From Ceratorhiza oryzae-sativae (lineage: Eukaryota > Basidiomycota > Agaricomycetes > Cantharellales > Ceratobasidiaceae): 64,000 nucleotides of DNA. The stretch is taken from contig JARWMV010000235.1 in assembly GCA_030998015.1 (NCBI GenBank), positions 868,001-932,000 on the forward strand, written 5' to 3'. The notes beneath the pieces were generated by a model that ran no database searches, was not told where the DNA came from, and worked only from the letters and a program-made list of their open reading frames with translations. The position numbers and the translations under genes were made by a program. The number at the start of each line of letters is the position of its first letter. The first letter of the stretch is position 1. Positions 35,701 to 47,789 of this stretch are shown one piece after another.

Positions 35701-38700
35701 TCGACGGCTTTTGGCGCCTGATTCTTGGCAGCAGACGATGGAGCTGTCTGCTTTTTCTTGCGAGGAGTGGGTTAATTTCAACGATGCTCCTCTGGGTGCC
35801 CATCTGGATCGTCCCACGCCAACAGATGAGCCTTGCTATGCGTCGGACACGTAGTTCGGCCTACGATGAGCTCCGCTCGCTTAGCAAAATTACTTTATCC
35901 TTGGATGCGTAATTGCGATCAGGAACGGTTGGGTCGGCGCCTGGAAATTTTGGTTAGATTGCGCTTTGAAATCCAAGCTGGACAAAAGGACAAATCCTCG
36001 GTGTTCTGTGTTGCGCGGTGGGGATGAGCTCAGCCAGGGTGGGTCGTCGGTGCTCGGGTGTTTGTAATTTCAGCCAGCCGATTACGGGATGTTGAATCAA
36101 TCAATTACTTGCTTTCTATCGGCTTCCATAAAGAAACAACTGCGTGGTCACTATGAACTCATGGCCTCGATCGAGGCGTGAATTCGATCTTGTCTTGCGC
36201 GCGTCACCCCAATCCGATGCGCCTCGACCAGCAGGCAGCGACACGTGTGTGCTGTTGGTGGTGCGATTAACAATTCAGAGCTTGTTGCTTGCCGTTCGAT
36301 TTGTTGACATATTCGGGGGGCGGACGAAACAAGGGAGGCGCAAGCACGTTTCTGGACGAACACGTTGAGGGTCGCCGATTCGTGCGTGTTCAAGAGGCTA
36401 TGTACGCATTTCACCGCTCACTTCCCTGTCTCTCACTCATACACATACGGTAGTTGCTCTCAGAAGGATGTGCCCATCAGGGCTGTATCCTCAACATGTA
36501 ACGGTTGCCAGCCAAGTCACCACCCGCGCTGGGCCGGACCTGGCTGAAACGCACGGCGGGGCCAGCTGCACGACTGAACACGATGGGCGTGGGCCTTTTT
36601 ATTCAGAATTCTCCAGAACGAGACCCTTGGGTAGCCCGGACAGATCGACCACAGAATCATTCCAGTATATCCCAGATCGTCTGGGGGGCGGGTGGCGCGA
36701 TGCGGGACGCCACCAGGATCGACTGTCACATGATACATCAAATTCTGTCTCCGAGTGTTTCACGTTTTTATGGCCTGTGTTTCAGGTCATCTTGTGGGGA
36801 TTCATCTCGACTCGACTCGACAGGATGCGAGTTGGATAGAGAGGATGCAGTGACATGGCGCTCAATCTCATCCAAGTCACGTTTCACCCTGGGCCAACCT
36901 TCCGTACCGCATTCCACGTCAAACTCAGCTTGGACACGTTGAGCGCTACGTCGTTTCGAGCTGACTTGGCGACATCGTCGAACCTTCACACGATCTGTGC
37001 ATCCGGTCCGGACAGCCCCCCCTACCCTTGAGTTTATTGACCTCCTGTGGTTGCGGCGTTGTCCGCGAGGGTGGTGCGCAATGGTCTTCTTTTTGTTCAT
37101 CTCAAGAGATGATGCATCGATCGTAGTGCGAACATAGGGGCAAGAACAGGCTAAAACCACAGAACGAGATAGATCTGCCAGGTTCGCCGCACAATGCCGA
37201 ACTCATTTACTCGCCCAACTCACCCTTGGTCTCAGTTGGTTTTGATAACCGTTTTGAACTCGCGCTTTGCGCCTTGCGCCCCATGTCGGTTTGGTTTGGT
37301 GTTGTCATTGAACCCACGAGGCTAGTTCCGTGTCTCATTAAATCGAATATGCACGTCGTTCAAAGAGACGAAGGTGTGCAGATCAACCGAACCCGATGTG
37401 CTTTTTTCCGCGGCGCAACGGCAAGAGGGGATGTGCGCCCTCCCTAGGCAGAATTTGGGCGATTCTGCTACTTTGGCCTGATAGAGCCGATCCACGAGGG
37501 CAGGCCACCGGGTATAATCCGAGTGTACGTGCGCACCGACATTCTCCGGTGGATTTCCATTCTCGTATCGGACGAACGTTGAACGGGCGTGATAGATCAT
37601 CATTGCCCGTTTTGAGTTCTGAGCACTCGTGATTTAACCCCGCGCTCTCCGCGCGAACTGCACGTAGAAGGTAGATAATATCATTGGAAGGTCTCAGGCC
37701 AAGGGACCCAAGGTTAAGCGGAACAACGCTATCGAAAGGTCTCTCTTCCTTACCCCGCTGACGTCGATGCAGTGAGGCTGAACGTGCCGGATGCGAGGAG
37801 GGCACGGTTGAACCCCACTCTGAGCGGCTCCAACCCCAGTACCCAGACCGGCACGTCTTGGGGATATTCCCAGCCGAAGAATGAAATGATAGATTGCGAT
37901 TTCAGAACAGCGATTATGGGGTGGCTTGCGGCACCCTTCGCTTCAGCCACAGCAATAAGCGAGCGCATCAGCAGAGAGCGGTTTGTTCGGGTTCGGAGAG
38001 TGCGCATACGAGTGGTACAGAATGGGAATGGAATGTATAGTGCCCACTCAGAGGTACTTCGATTGGGGTTTGGTAGATCGGCGTGGGCGCTATGTATCGA
38101 GGATCGCCAGCCTAGGTCATCGCCCACGATTGCTGGATTCAGGACAAAGGCGCACGTGGACCTGTCGGTACCTTTTCTCGGCTCTGCTCCGCTGGCGGAT
38201 CTGCCTTTCAAACTGTGCGGGGAACATTCTGGGGAGGCTCGGATGGGGAATAGGCGGTTTCGCTGGTGAAAACCCCCGAGGTTTGCAAGGACAGCGGCTC
38301 GAGCGATCCGAGGCACACAAAAGCAGGTGTTTCCACGATCAGTATGTAGCCACCACGAGCGCCTATGCCAACGGATGATGGCACCCATCTCGTCATAAGA
38401 GCGGGAAAAGCTAGCTGGAAGATGATACGGCCCGCGTCGGCTATGGCCGCGCGAGGGGCCAGTATACAACAACACCCGAGTGATGGGCTGTCGGCCGTGT
38501 TCAATCAAGGGGTGAGTGAATGTAACCTGTAATCATGTGTTTCCTTGGATAGATCATGGGGCGAGGGCACATGCCGCTAGAGGTCAAGGGCGAGATTGCA
38601 ACTAGGTGCAGTTTAGCAGGTACATTAATACTCGGAGGTCTGGTCGCTGGAATGGACGTTTTCTCGGATCGACCGTTCATCGCAAACTCATTTATTGCAG

Positions 38701-39616
38701 GGTAAAAAATGATCGACATGGGACAGGAAAAGCTATCGAATTTAATTTGTGAGCTGTAGCAATCCGGTGTAACTGGTTTAACTTTTGCTTTGTATATGCG
38801 CGCACTTCTGTAGGGTTGATTTCATGCGGGCCCGTGGAACACAGTGTTCAGGTATATCAACGTTCCTAAATTGGCGCTACGACGGCTCTCGCTGCATTTG
38901 GCACCGTATCCGAGGCGAGACGAGAGCAGACCGTCTGTGCCCGTAGCACGGCTATGGCAGGATGCGCGCTAAGGAGTCTGGCTGTGAAACATCTGTCTCA
39001 CGGGCGTCGCCAGCCTGAGAATACCTCCGCCGAACGGCTAAACATGGATCCAACTCATGAGAAGTTCTGCTCGAGGCGGGGCGATTGGATACGGGCAACA
39101 TCTGAGGGTCGAACGATGCGGTGGGCGCTCTATGGGCGGCTTCTGATCTCATGGTTTACTTTTGCCGCACAAGGCTGAACAGGCACCGGAGTGCTTACAA
39201 GGTCCCGTGGCCGATCCGGAGGTGCCATCTCGGCCGCCAACACGTCAAGAGCGCAGCATGGAATGAATTAAACAGTGCTTTGATCTGCCCGAGAGCGCGT
39301 TTGCAACTGAGAAGAAAGGTTCAATTCTATCTAAATAGTGCTATATTGGGTGTTATTGTCTACCTTGTCACAGTCGAGTGGCCAATCGCAGCAGACATAG
39401 ATGCTTGGACGATAATGCTCGCCGCGCTTTTGGACGTGCGGATCGTTGATGATCCCCGCTCGCGGCCACGTGAGATGAGGCTGTGCAAGGTCTAGCCAAG
39501 CCGTCCGATAGCTTGCGCCCTTGACCATACTGCCAGAAACGCGCCGGTAACGCGTTCTGCATATAACATTCTTTTGAAATCGACTGCCTGGCCCGGACCC
39601 CTCCACTCATTTACTT
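32741..39616. other. Long gene-poor interval downstream of the cyclin gene
   Basis: A strongly pyrimidine-rich strand at about 32750-33150 is probably the cyclin 3' untranslated region. The following 6.4 kb, mostly GC-rich to about 35.3 kb and mixed afterwards, contains only short frames of random character. No tRNA, no transposon-like protein and no terminal repeats were recognised. Confidence 0.4.
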
Positions 39617-42192
39617 TTGATTTTTCTTCTTGTGCACCAATGCTTGGCGCGTCGCGTGTTGGACTTGGACTCGGCATGCTGCGGTACGCGCAGGCCCGGG
39701 TGCGGCTCGTCTACGCGCTGCTGGAGCCCTTTCCCAAGGATACCAGCAGAGAGGGTTGAGGCTTTTCCCGCGGTTCTTTGCCAGATGATCCCGCTACGAC
39801 AGCAGCGGCCATCCCAGGGCGAGCCTGTCGAGCAAAAACCATCGCCTGACGAAAAGCCCAAGCCAGAACATAAACATGCAGATACGGGTATTGTGAACCC
39901 GGTCAGCTTGCCTGGAACCGGCGTCGGAATGTTCGGATTCGGAGCCGGAGGAGGATTCGATGCGGTTATCACCACCCTGATAGGCATCACAGTCGGTACG
40001 TGCTTTACGAGATCACGTCCCTTTTATGTTATGCTCACCCGAGTTCGATTTGATGGGTAGTGTTCTTTGGAGGAGTTGCGTATGTATCATGGTACAAACG
40101 CAATGTGCTGAACAAGGTGCGTCCATCGCCTTTGTGGGTAGTCTCCCTAACTTACTCGGTCGTAGATTGAAGATGCGTTTGAGCCTGGATATGACCCTGC
40201 GTTGGCTCTTGCGGATCATCCTAGACGGCAACGTGGTGGAATGGAGGAAGACGGTCAGTTCGAGCCACAATTCGAGACTGCATCTGTATTTAAACATCCA
40301 ACTTGTTGCAGGAGAGCGTAGCTACCCCCAATCGAGCCGACACATGACCAGAAGGGAGCAGGAAGCTGTGGACTCGATCATGATGGGAGAAGAAGCCGGG
40401 CACTACTTCCTCTTTTTAGGCCCAAAGGTGACTCGTTATCTACGCATGGAGTAGCCTTGTGAAACTCAATACGACGTTATCGTAGGGCTCTGGAAAGTCT
40501 ACGATGATGATAGATGCGATGCGTAAAGTAAACGCGGATGGGATTGCGATGTGCGATGCACACCCAGACCTGGAGGTATTTCGGTATGTGCACGCGCGCA
40601 GATGGAAAATGCAACCTGGGTGACCTAGCCCTTTAGGCTTCGCCTTGGCAAGGCGCTCAACTATGAATACAATGAGGATTCTCAAACTGGGCTTTTCCAA
40701 AGACGTGACCCTCGTGAAGGCATGTAACACACTTTATGCATCAGCGACGAACCTAACAGCCGAAGCTCAGGCGGCCCCGGCTTGATATAGAACGAGGTTT
40801 GTCTTGACCTCTTGGACTTTTTAGCTGGCTGATTGACTCTTCGTCAGCTATGAATAAGCTCGAGAAAGTAGCCATCAGAAGAGCTGAAAGGACGGGGCGG
40901 CCGATCGTTATCGTGTTTAACAACATTCATCTCTTTAACAACGACGACGAAGGAAGGCTGCTATTGCAACAGCTCCAGCAAAGAGCTGAAAGCTGGGCTG
41001 AGAGTGGTATAGCTACAATGGTTTTTATCAGGTTAGGATATCCGCGTAGCTAAGTTCGTTAGCTCACGCGTCTACTTTGGCTCTAGTGACGATTTCTGGC
41101 CATACCCAGTAATGCGTAAGTTTATTGATCTAACTAGACATGACTTTGGTCTGATTTCCTATGATTTTAGGTCAGATCGCGAATCGCATGCATACGATTT
41201 CAATTAAAGATCTTGGTCCAGAGGAGGCATTCAACGCGTTGAAGAAGCTTCGATGGGATAGCATACGGGACAGAAGGACGATCGAAGACGATGATGTGGT
41301 TAGACAAGCGGCCGATGTTGCGGGTATGCATATCCAGCATTTAGACCTGTTGTGTTATTGAAACTAGTACAGGTGGAAGACTCTCGTACTTGAGTCGGCT
41401 CGCTCAGTCCCGAGACCTACTTCATCACGCCGAAAGGCTGAAGCACGGGGAGAAGGCCTGGCTAACAACCAACATCGGGCTCATTGACGATTGCGATGAC
41501 GATGTTATGGATGAGGTACACCTTCCTATTGCCTGAGGATCTGTTTCGCTAATATTACGTTTATTAGCAAAAATGGTCTAGCTGTTCGTGGTTGCTTCTC
41601 CAAGAGTTTGTCAAGCGCAGGAAAGCCCAGGAGGAAGCATTTGAGCAGGAAAAGGCGGCAAACCCTGATAAAAAGATGGTTCCCGAGACGGCTGCTGAGC
41701 TGCCCATGCCTAGCATTCCCTACCATGAATGTCGAAGCATTATGACCAGGACAGACTTTTTGGATGGTGCGGTTTTTTGTGGTTTATAAAATCCCATTCT
41801 GACTTGCTCGGGTTTGCTTAGGTTTGGATCACTTGAACATAATCTCCATAGACGTACGTAGATGGGTATATGTATTTGGGATTTTTTATTGATATATTTT
41901 ATTCTGAAAGGTACAACACGATGTACGGCCAGATTCTATGTTGACATTGCAAGCCGCCCGCGAGGTTGTCGAGGAGGAAGGCTTTAATGAGCTGTTGGAG
42001 AGGGTCCGCGATCGCATCGATGAGATTGAAAGCTTACATCGTACTCGGGAACTGACGGTATGTGTTCCGGATGTTGTGTGGTGGGCTGCCCACTCATTGA
42101 ATTTCTTCGGAATCCTCTAGTTCAAGGACGTTCAGGATGGTGATCGTGTGAGGGTCATGGTTGACAAGGGTGGTTGGCGTTTGTGGAAGTGA
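39617..42192 (+). CDS. Membrane-anchored AAA-like P-loop ATPase, probably mitochondrial
   Basis: Fifteen exons close in phase to 602 residues: 39617-39995, 40061-40116, 40166-40253, 40312-40427, 40486-40583, 40637-40723, 40771-40796, 40848-41031, 41087-41115, 41171-41323, 41373-41515, 41568-41766, 41822-41853, 41911-42057 and 42121-42192. The Arg-rich N-terminus could be a mitochondrial presequence. A hydrophobic glycine-rich segment (ITTLIGITVGVFFGGVAYVSW) precedes the ATPase. Walker A is GPKGSGKSTMM near residue 210, split by an intron. The Walker B strand reads RPIVIVFNNIH, with Asn-Asn where Asp-Asp/Glu is usual. Further on come DDFWPYPVMRQIANRMHTIS and a C-terminal winged-helix-like region (TLQAAREVVEEEGFNELLER). 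I do not know a named orthologue; similar basidiomycete proteins are annotated only as AAA with C-terminal winged helix. Start could also be ATG 39641 in another frame, but that frame ends early. Confidence 0.75.
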
Positions 42193-42438
42193 TTCTGTGC
42201 CCTTATTTTCCGCTCCGTAAAATCTGCTTTTTTCTGTATCTCATCTGTCACAGTGTTGTCTGTAATACAAGTTTGTTCCGAACTTTCAGATATGAGCCAA
42301 TGCTCGTGGCTAACGTGTGGCTGGGGATGACAAACGAGCGCGCTTTCAAACACATGGCTGTGCAGACTCTGGCGCGCCACCTGTGGTTGTTGTGAACCAC
42401 GACATTCTCCCACTAGTATATTTTTTGCAACTGCAAAT

Positions 42439-44481
42439 ATGGGTTCCGAACTCGTTATGGGTACACCTGAGGCAGGAGCCTTGCAGGTATGTGGTTTTAC
42501 AGGCTAAAATTGCGTCGCTGATTCATGTACTCCAGTCTGCCATCCAGAAAGAACTTGTCGCCAAAGGATATAGCGACGAAACTGGTATGTACAGTCACTT
42601 CCTGAGAACACACAATGCTCAGTGTCCTGCAGACATGGTCATGGCTGAATACATTACTATAATGCTTATCAACTCGAAAACTGCTGGTGAGTTGGCTTGT
42701 TTTCCTTCGCACGAGCGAGGCTAACTCTTATCTGTGTCTAGAGCAAATCACAGCTGAGCTGGTTGACTGTATGTGAATTCAACAAATTTCACCTCTCGAT
42801 TCGCTGACAGACGGAACCAAAGTGGTTGGCCCCGAGTATGGTGGGTTAGCAATAATTTATTTTGGATTACTTTGGTGCTCACATGCCACTAGATACTACG
42901 TTTACCTCCTGGCTGTTTGACGAAGTTGCCAAAATATCCGGAGCTTCGGGAGCTTCACCTGACGCAAAACCAGCACCACAGCCAGACGCGCAGACGTATG
43001 TAGCTCGACCGGAGGTTTGGCGTGAGCTCATACGTTCTTTCTCTAGCCGGGGCGCTACCGCCAATCCTCGCATATTGAACCAGGCATTGAGCGAAGCCAC
43101 TGCTGCTGCCTCTCCACCATCTAAACGTCGCGCAGACGGTCGCTCACCTTCCCCTGCATCTAAAGCACGGCGTACAACAGACCTTCCTGACCGACCTCGA
43201 GCTATGCGGGATGGTCCATCAAACAATGAGCCTCAGCCTGTCCGAAGCTTGCTCGACCGGGTCGAGCCACCTAGGAGGCATGGAGGAGTTGACCATGTCC
43301 AGGCGCAGATAGATGCGGTGACGCGTGGTGGCCCGCATGGCGGTGGAGGCCGGATGATGGGGCGAGGAGGTATGGGTATGAATGGACCTCATCATCATCA
43401 ACAACAACAGCAACAGCAGATGATGATGAATCCGATGATGGGGGGCGTCAACCCGATGATGTTCCAGGAGATGATGGCGAATCAAATGGCTATTATGTCC
43501 CAGATGGCTGCAAACCTGGGCATGCTGCAAGGCAACCCACAGATGATGGGGCCGGGCGGGCCTGGGTTTGGTGGGTTTCCGAACGGCCATGGCCAAGGAC
43601 TAAATGCGAACGGAAGGGGGGGCCGAGGCGGCAACCGTGGCGGCCGAGGCGGAAACATGGGCGACCGACCGTCAAGCGGACCTCCACAACAATCTCCAGC
43701 TCAACAGCAGGCTGCTCCTCTTGTGGCTCCCCAGCCACGGCCTCCTCAACCCGCTGTACCAGCCAATGTCCCCACTCGACCCCAGTCGCCGACTCTCTGC
43801 AAATTCGGGATGAAATGTACCAATGCAGCTTGCAGATATTCTCACCCTTCGGCTGAAGGCGGTTTGGTACTGAGCAGCGAGTATTGTGAAAAGGGCTTGG
43901 AGTGCAAGGATGCGGATTGCACAAAGGGACATCCGAGTCCCGCGGCCGCGAACGGTTAGTCGGTTTGTTCTTTCCGAAGCTCCCGTGTAGCTAATGCTAG
44001 ATACAGGTATTCCTGTAGCGACCCAGACTGCCCCGGTTACGCGTCCCGCTCCCCCAGCTGGAGGCATTCCTTGCAAATTCGGCTTGGCATGCACACGGCC
44101 AGGTTGTACATTCGTCCACCCTCAGAGAAATGGCAAACCTTGTCGATTCGGGGTCAATTGCACTCGGTATGTTTGCACCATCTCACTCAACTTTGATGGC
44201 AATCTAACCGGCACGCTTGATATTATAGGGCGGATTGCTCGTTTGATCATCCTCCCAGTCGAGTCCTCCCTGGTTCTTCCTCTGCCCCTCCAAAATCATC
44301 ACACAAATCCATGACATTCCGAGCTCCTGCTCCTTCGATGCCTTCAATGGAGAGTGGACCATTGTCTAAAAAGTTTGGGCCAGGTGGGGTGTTTGCGTCC
44401 AACGGTGCCTCGGGGGCAAAACCAGACAGCGAAAACGGAGGCGATGAGGATGATGTGGAAGCTGCACTAGCAGCTGCGTAG
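42439..44481 (+). CDS. NAB2: Nab2-type poly(A) RNA-binding CCCH zinc-finger protein
   Basis: Exons 42439-42486, 42536-42584, 42633-42686, 42742-42768, 42812-42844, 42893-43954, 44007-44166 and 44229-44481 close to 561 residues. The N-terminal helical fold (ALQSAIQKELVAKGYSD, MAEYITIMLINSKTAEQIT, DTTFTSWLFDEV) matches the PWI-like domain of Nab2. A Met/Gln/His-rich and RGG-like middle follows. At the end are four tandem fingers with C-X5-C-X4-C-X3-H spacing: CKFGMKCTNAACRYSH, CEKGLECKDADCTKGH, CKFGLACTRPGCTFVH and CRFGVNCTRADCSFDH. Family members bind poly(A), limit tail length and help mRNA export from the nucleus. Yeast Nab2 has seven fingers; four here resembles shorter fungal and animal ZC3H14 forms. 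It converges on a second CCCH gene, with stops 345 bases apart. Confidence 0.9.
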
Positions 44482-44826
44482 GGCACACCTAACCCAACCC
44501 AAAGGGACACCAACGATGTAGAACTTGTAATGATTCTTCTCTCGCCTTTTGTTTTCCTTTTCTCGTGATATTATGATGTATTGTGGAACGGGTGGATTGG
44601 GTGCAATCTATATCACACTTGAGACGCCCAGCCACCATCTGGGCGTTTCTTACGTGGCCGTTTGTGCCACTAATTCTCCCTACCTACTTATTTCCGTGAA
44701 CCCCCCACTCTGCGCTCGACAAGTTACGGTGGTAGGATATCACAAAATGCGGAATACCATTGGATACAAAGTCTTGTACAAAGCGAAAACGGTGGCTCTC
44801 GATAGCAGTGATACAGAAAGCTTTCC

Positions 44827-47347
44827 TTATTTAGATCCCTTACCATTCTGTTTCCTATTGTAATGCCTCCTGTTGGATTGTTTGCCACCGCCCTGGTCCT
44901 TTGGGGTCGACTGCTCTCCGCTCGAAACAATCGTCCACGCTGTACGCCTTGGGCGAATAGTGGGACCAGATGCCACGCTTGTCTTTGGTGGCTGACGATT
45001 GCTATCTGGCTTGGGAGGAGGGAAATTTGCCCCATTCATCTCGCTGATGCGAGGACGATGTGGCGGTGGCGGTGGCGGCGGTGGCAGTTTTGAGTTAGAT
45101 GTACTTGGCTTGGGTGTCGTCGGACGGGACATCCCAAGTGCGGCGTACGGGTCTTCTTCACCACCAAGTAGCCAATCCGGGATTTCCTCCCGGGGACTCC
45201 TGAATGCGTCTCAATCAACACGTTTAGTCTTTCCTTCGCTCAACGGACCTTGAGGCATGGGGGTTGGTTGTGGCTCGACAATTTGAGAGCCTTCGGCGGT
45301 AGCAGAGACAGAGTCGGGCTCGGCGATAAAATCGTTGGCTATACATGTCCAATTCGGATCCACTTTAACGGGCTGTGTGAACATACCATTATCATGCCAA
45401 GAATCATTAACAGGCATTGTCTGATTTGTCTCCTTTTGCTTCCCCTTCCCTTTCGCGCCTGATTTCGCCTTATTTGTCGGAACGACCAACGTCTCAACGC
45501 CCCAAGCGCCAGTAGCACCCAGATCACCAGACCCCCATCCCGAACTCTCAACTGGCCCCCATGATCCGTACATAGAACTCGGTGCAATCGCGTCTAGGGC
45601 AACGGGTTCCTCGGGAGTCTGCTCATTGGCCTCGACGCTATTCAGGGGTTCATCCCCCCACGCAAACGGCGTCTGAGAATTATCAGACTCCGAGGGGCTT
45701 GATAGAGAGTTCGATGTGCGCTCCGGTTCGAGTGCAGGTGTAGGCTAAACATAGAGCGACATCAGTCCAAATAGCCAGACAACACTTAGCGACGCACCAG
45801 CGAATCGACAACCGCATCCGCGACCGATGGATCTTCGGTGAGGCTTAGGATGTTAGTATCGGTCGAGGGGTCGGCCGCGGATTTATGGGTGTCGTTAGTT
45901 GCTGCTGGCTCGGCCGAAATCGGGGGTGGAGTCGCTGGCCTAGTCTGGTCCGGATTTGCCTTATTGGCATCAGGTTTCTTCCCCGTGGGGCCCTTCTTCG
46001 ACTTGTTCTCAGATCTTGAAGCTGGGTTCATAGAGGTCGCATTCGAAGGAGTTCCCCACTCATTGGTTGCCGAAACCCCCCAGTTGCCAGCGGAAGAAGC
46101 CCCCCAGTCGTTGTTCGAAGGCGTTCCCCAGTCATTGGACGGCTTAACCTCCCATTGCTCCCACTCGTTGCTGGGCTCGACCTTCGTAGGCCCCTTCTCG
46201 TCCCAAGCGTTATTGTCCGAGGTCGACGCGCCCCAGCCCTGATCAGTGCCCGAGGTGGTAGCTCCTGCAGATGGATTTTGGTCAACTGTCGGGTTGGGGG
46301 TATGGCTGGGAGCTTTTCGGCCTTGAGGATGTGTAAACGAGCATTTTTTGCTATAATCGATATCGTTAGAGTGAAAGAGGGTGGCGCTACAGGTGCCTTA
46401 CCGTGTGCAATTCTCACCGTAGTTGCATTCAGGCTTAGACTTGGTACTCGCGCCAGATTGTTGCGAAGCATTTCTGGGGCTTGGTGCAGCGTCACTGTTG
46501 GGCCGGTTGGGTGAATACGTCGAGTTTGGAGTGTCATTGTGGCGGATATGGGGATTGGTCTCGCTGGAATGCTCGAATCGGCAATCGGGTCTGGAGTAAA
46601 CGATGAAAGATGTTAAGGGATAGACAGGATGATTATACATATAAACATGCCTGTTACACCGGTCACCGAATCTGCATGGGATAGCCCTTGACCCGGCTCC
46701 CCTGGAATAACTTGAATGGTTCGATTCATTGACTGAATTGGTTACGTTGTTGCTGGTAGCCTCTCCCCAATTAGGAGCAGCGTGGGCACCTCGCCCGTCC
46801 GTTGCAGAGGCCCCGTTGACATTGGATATTGAAGTGTTGTCGGAGTTTTGTCCTGATCTAGCCGGCTGATTCGGTGGAGGCCAATGAGGATAGCCTTGCA
46901 TAGGAGGATAATACCCTGGATATGGTCCATAGGGGTATCTAAACGGTGGTGGGGAAAACGCTGAGGGATCGCGACTGAGCGACACGGATGGCGAGGGGGA
47001 TGATGGGATTGACTGAGAAGCCAATGATTCGGCGTGCGCTTTGAAAAATGCTGCCCATGCTTCATCTGGGGGAGGGACAGGAATAGGAGATGCAATCGAA
47101 GGAGGTCCAGACGAACGGCTCTCAAGTTGAGCAATACGGTCTGTGAGTTGCCGTATGAGGTCCTAATACCGAGGTGAGTTGGCGTCCCTGTGCTGTGCAA
47201 CGACGACTGACATTCTGCTCCTCGAACTTGCTTAAGAGAAGCCCAATAGACTCGTTCGTGATGCCTGTAAAATCATTACGATGGAACAATCAAGGCTAAA
47301 TCATAAGCCCTACCGGAAGCTGGTGGGGATGACGTGTTATCGGACAT
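44827..47347 (-). CDS. CCCH zinc-finger protein with Trp-Gly-rich region
   Basis: Exons 47314-47347, 47212-47264, 46651-47162, 46402-46590, 45798-46350, 45245-45744 and 44827-45199 close to 737 residues. A short coiled segment (DLIRQLTDRIAQLESR) is followed by a Pro/Tyr-rich stretch (PPPFRYPYGPYPGYYPPM). Two fingers, CRFGDRCNRPDCRFEH and CNYGENCTRKKCSFTH, have C-X5-C-X4-C-X3-H spacing, each split by an intron after its second cysteine. Repeats containing NDWG or NEWG (for example PSNDWGTPSNNDWGASSAG) follow, and the C-terminus has a polyproline run of eight. The finger type suggests poly(A)/RNA binding like its neighbour Nab2; GW-type repeats elsewhere recruit deadenylase or Argonaute partners, but that is only an analogy. 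Intron 3 starts with GC (46650). The 45-base last intron removes an in-frame TGA. Confidence 0.82.
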
Positions 47348-47789
47348 AGTGATACAAGTGTCACCTGGCCGTAGCCAATTCGTTACAAGAAGAATACTAA
47401 GTTCAAGAAGATGTGGGCCTGGGGTTTGAAGTGGCTACGAAGCCGGAAAGCCGATGTTCAAGTAGTGATGTGAATGCCCTCAGAGGCTCGTTAACATCAT
47501 AGCGGGTACGGTTCCAGGTATAGTTACAGAGTGAAAGAAAACACCACCCAACGCCCCTGTGGTGGTAAACCGGGGGAAAGACAGCGTGGCAAACCTCGCC
47601 GTCGTTATGTAACGCATCCATCGGATTATCAACTTCTGCCATTCATTTGGCAATTGGATGTATCATCTCGAACTGTATGACTTTATATCCTTTCGCCCGG
47701 AATCAAACCAGAAAAGACGTTAATTGCGATATCTCCAACTTCGGAAAATGAAAGTATTGTACAATAAATTCACAGCACCCCTGCGGGCT

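Noticed and set aside
40254..40311. Apparent frameshift in the AAA-like ATPase before Walker A.
   Set aside because: Using the GTCAGT donor at 40254 instead of a 26-base pseudo-intron restores frame.
45200..45244. In-frame TGA in the CCCH gene followed by 130 coding-like codons, suggesting stop-codon readthrough.
   Set aside because: A 45-base GT-AG intron in phase 2 removes the TGA and joins both parts exactly; readthrough is not needed.
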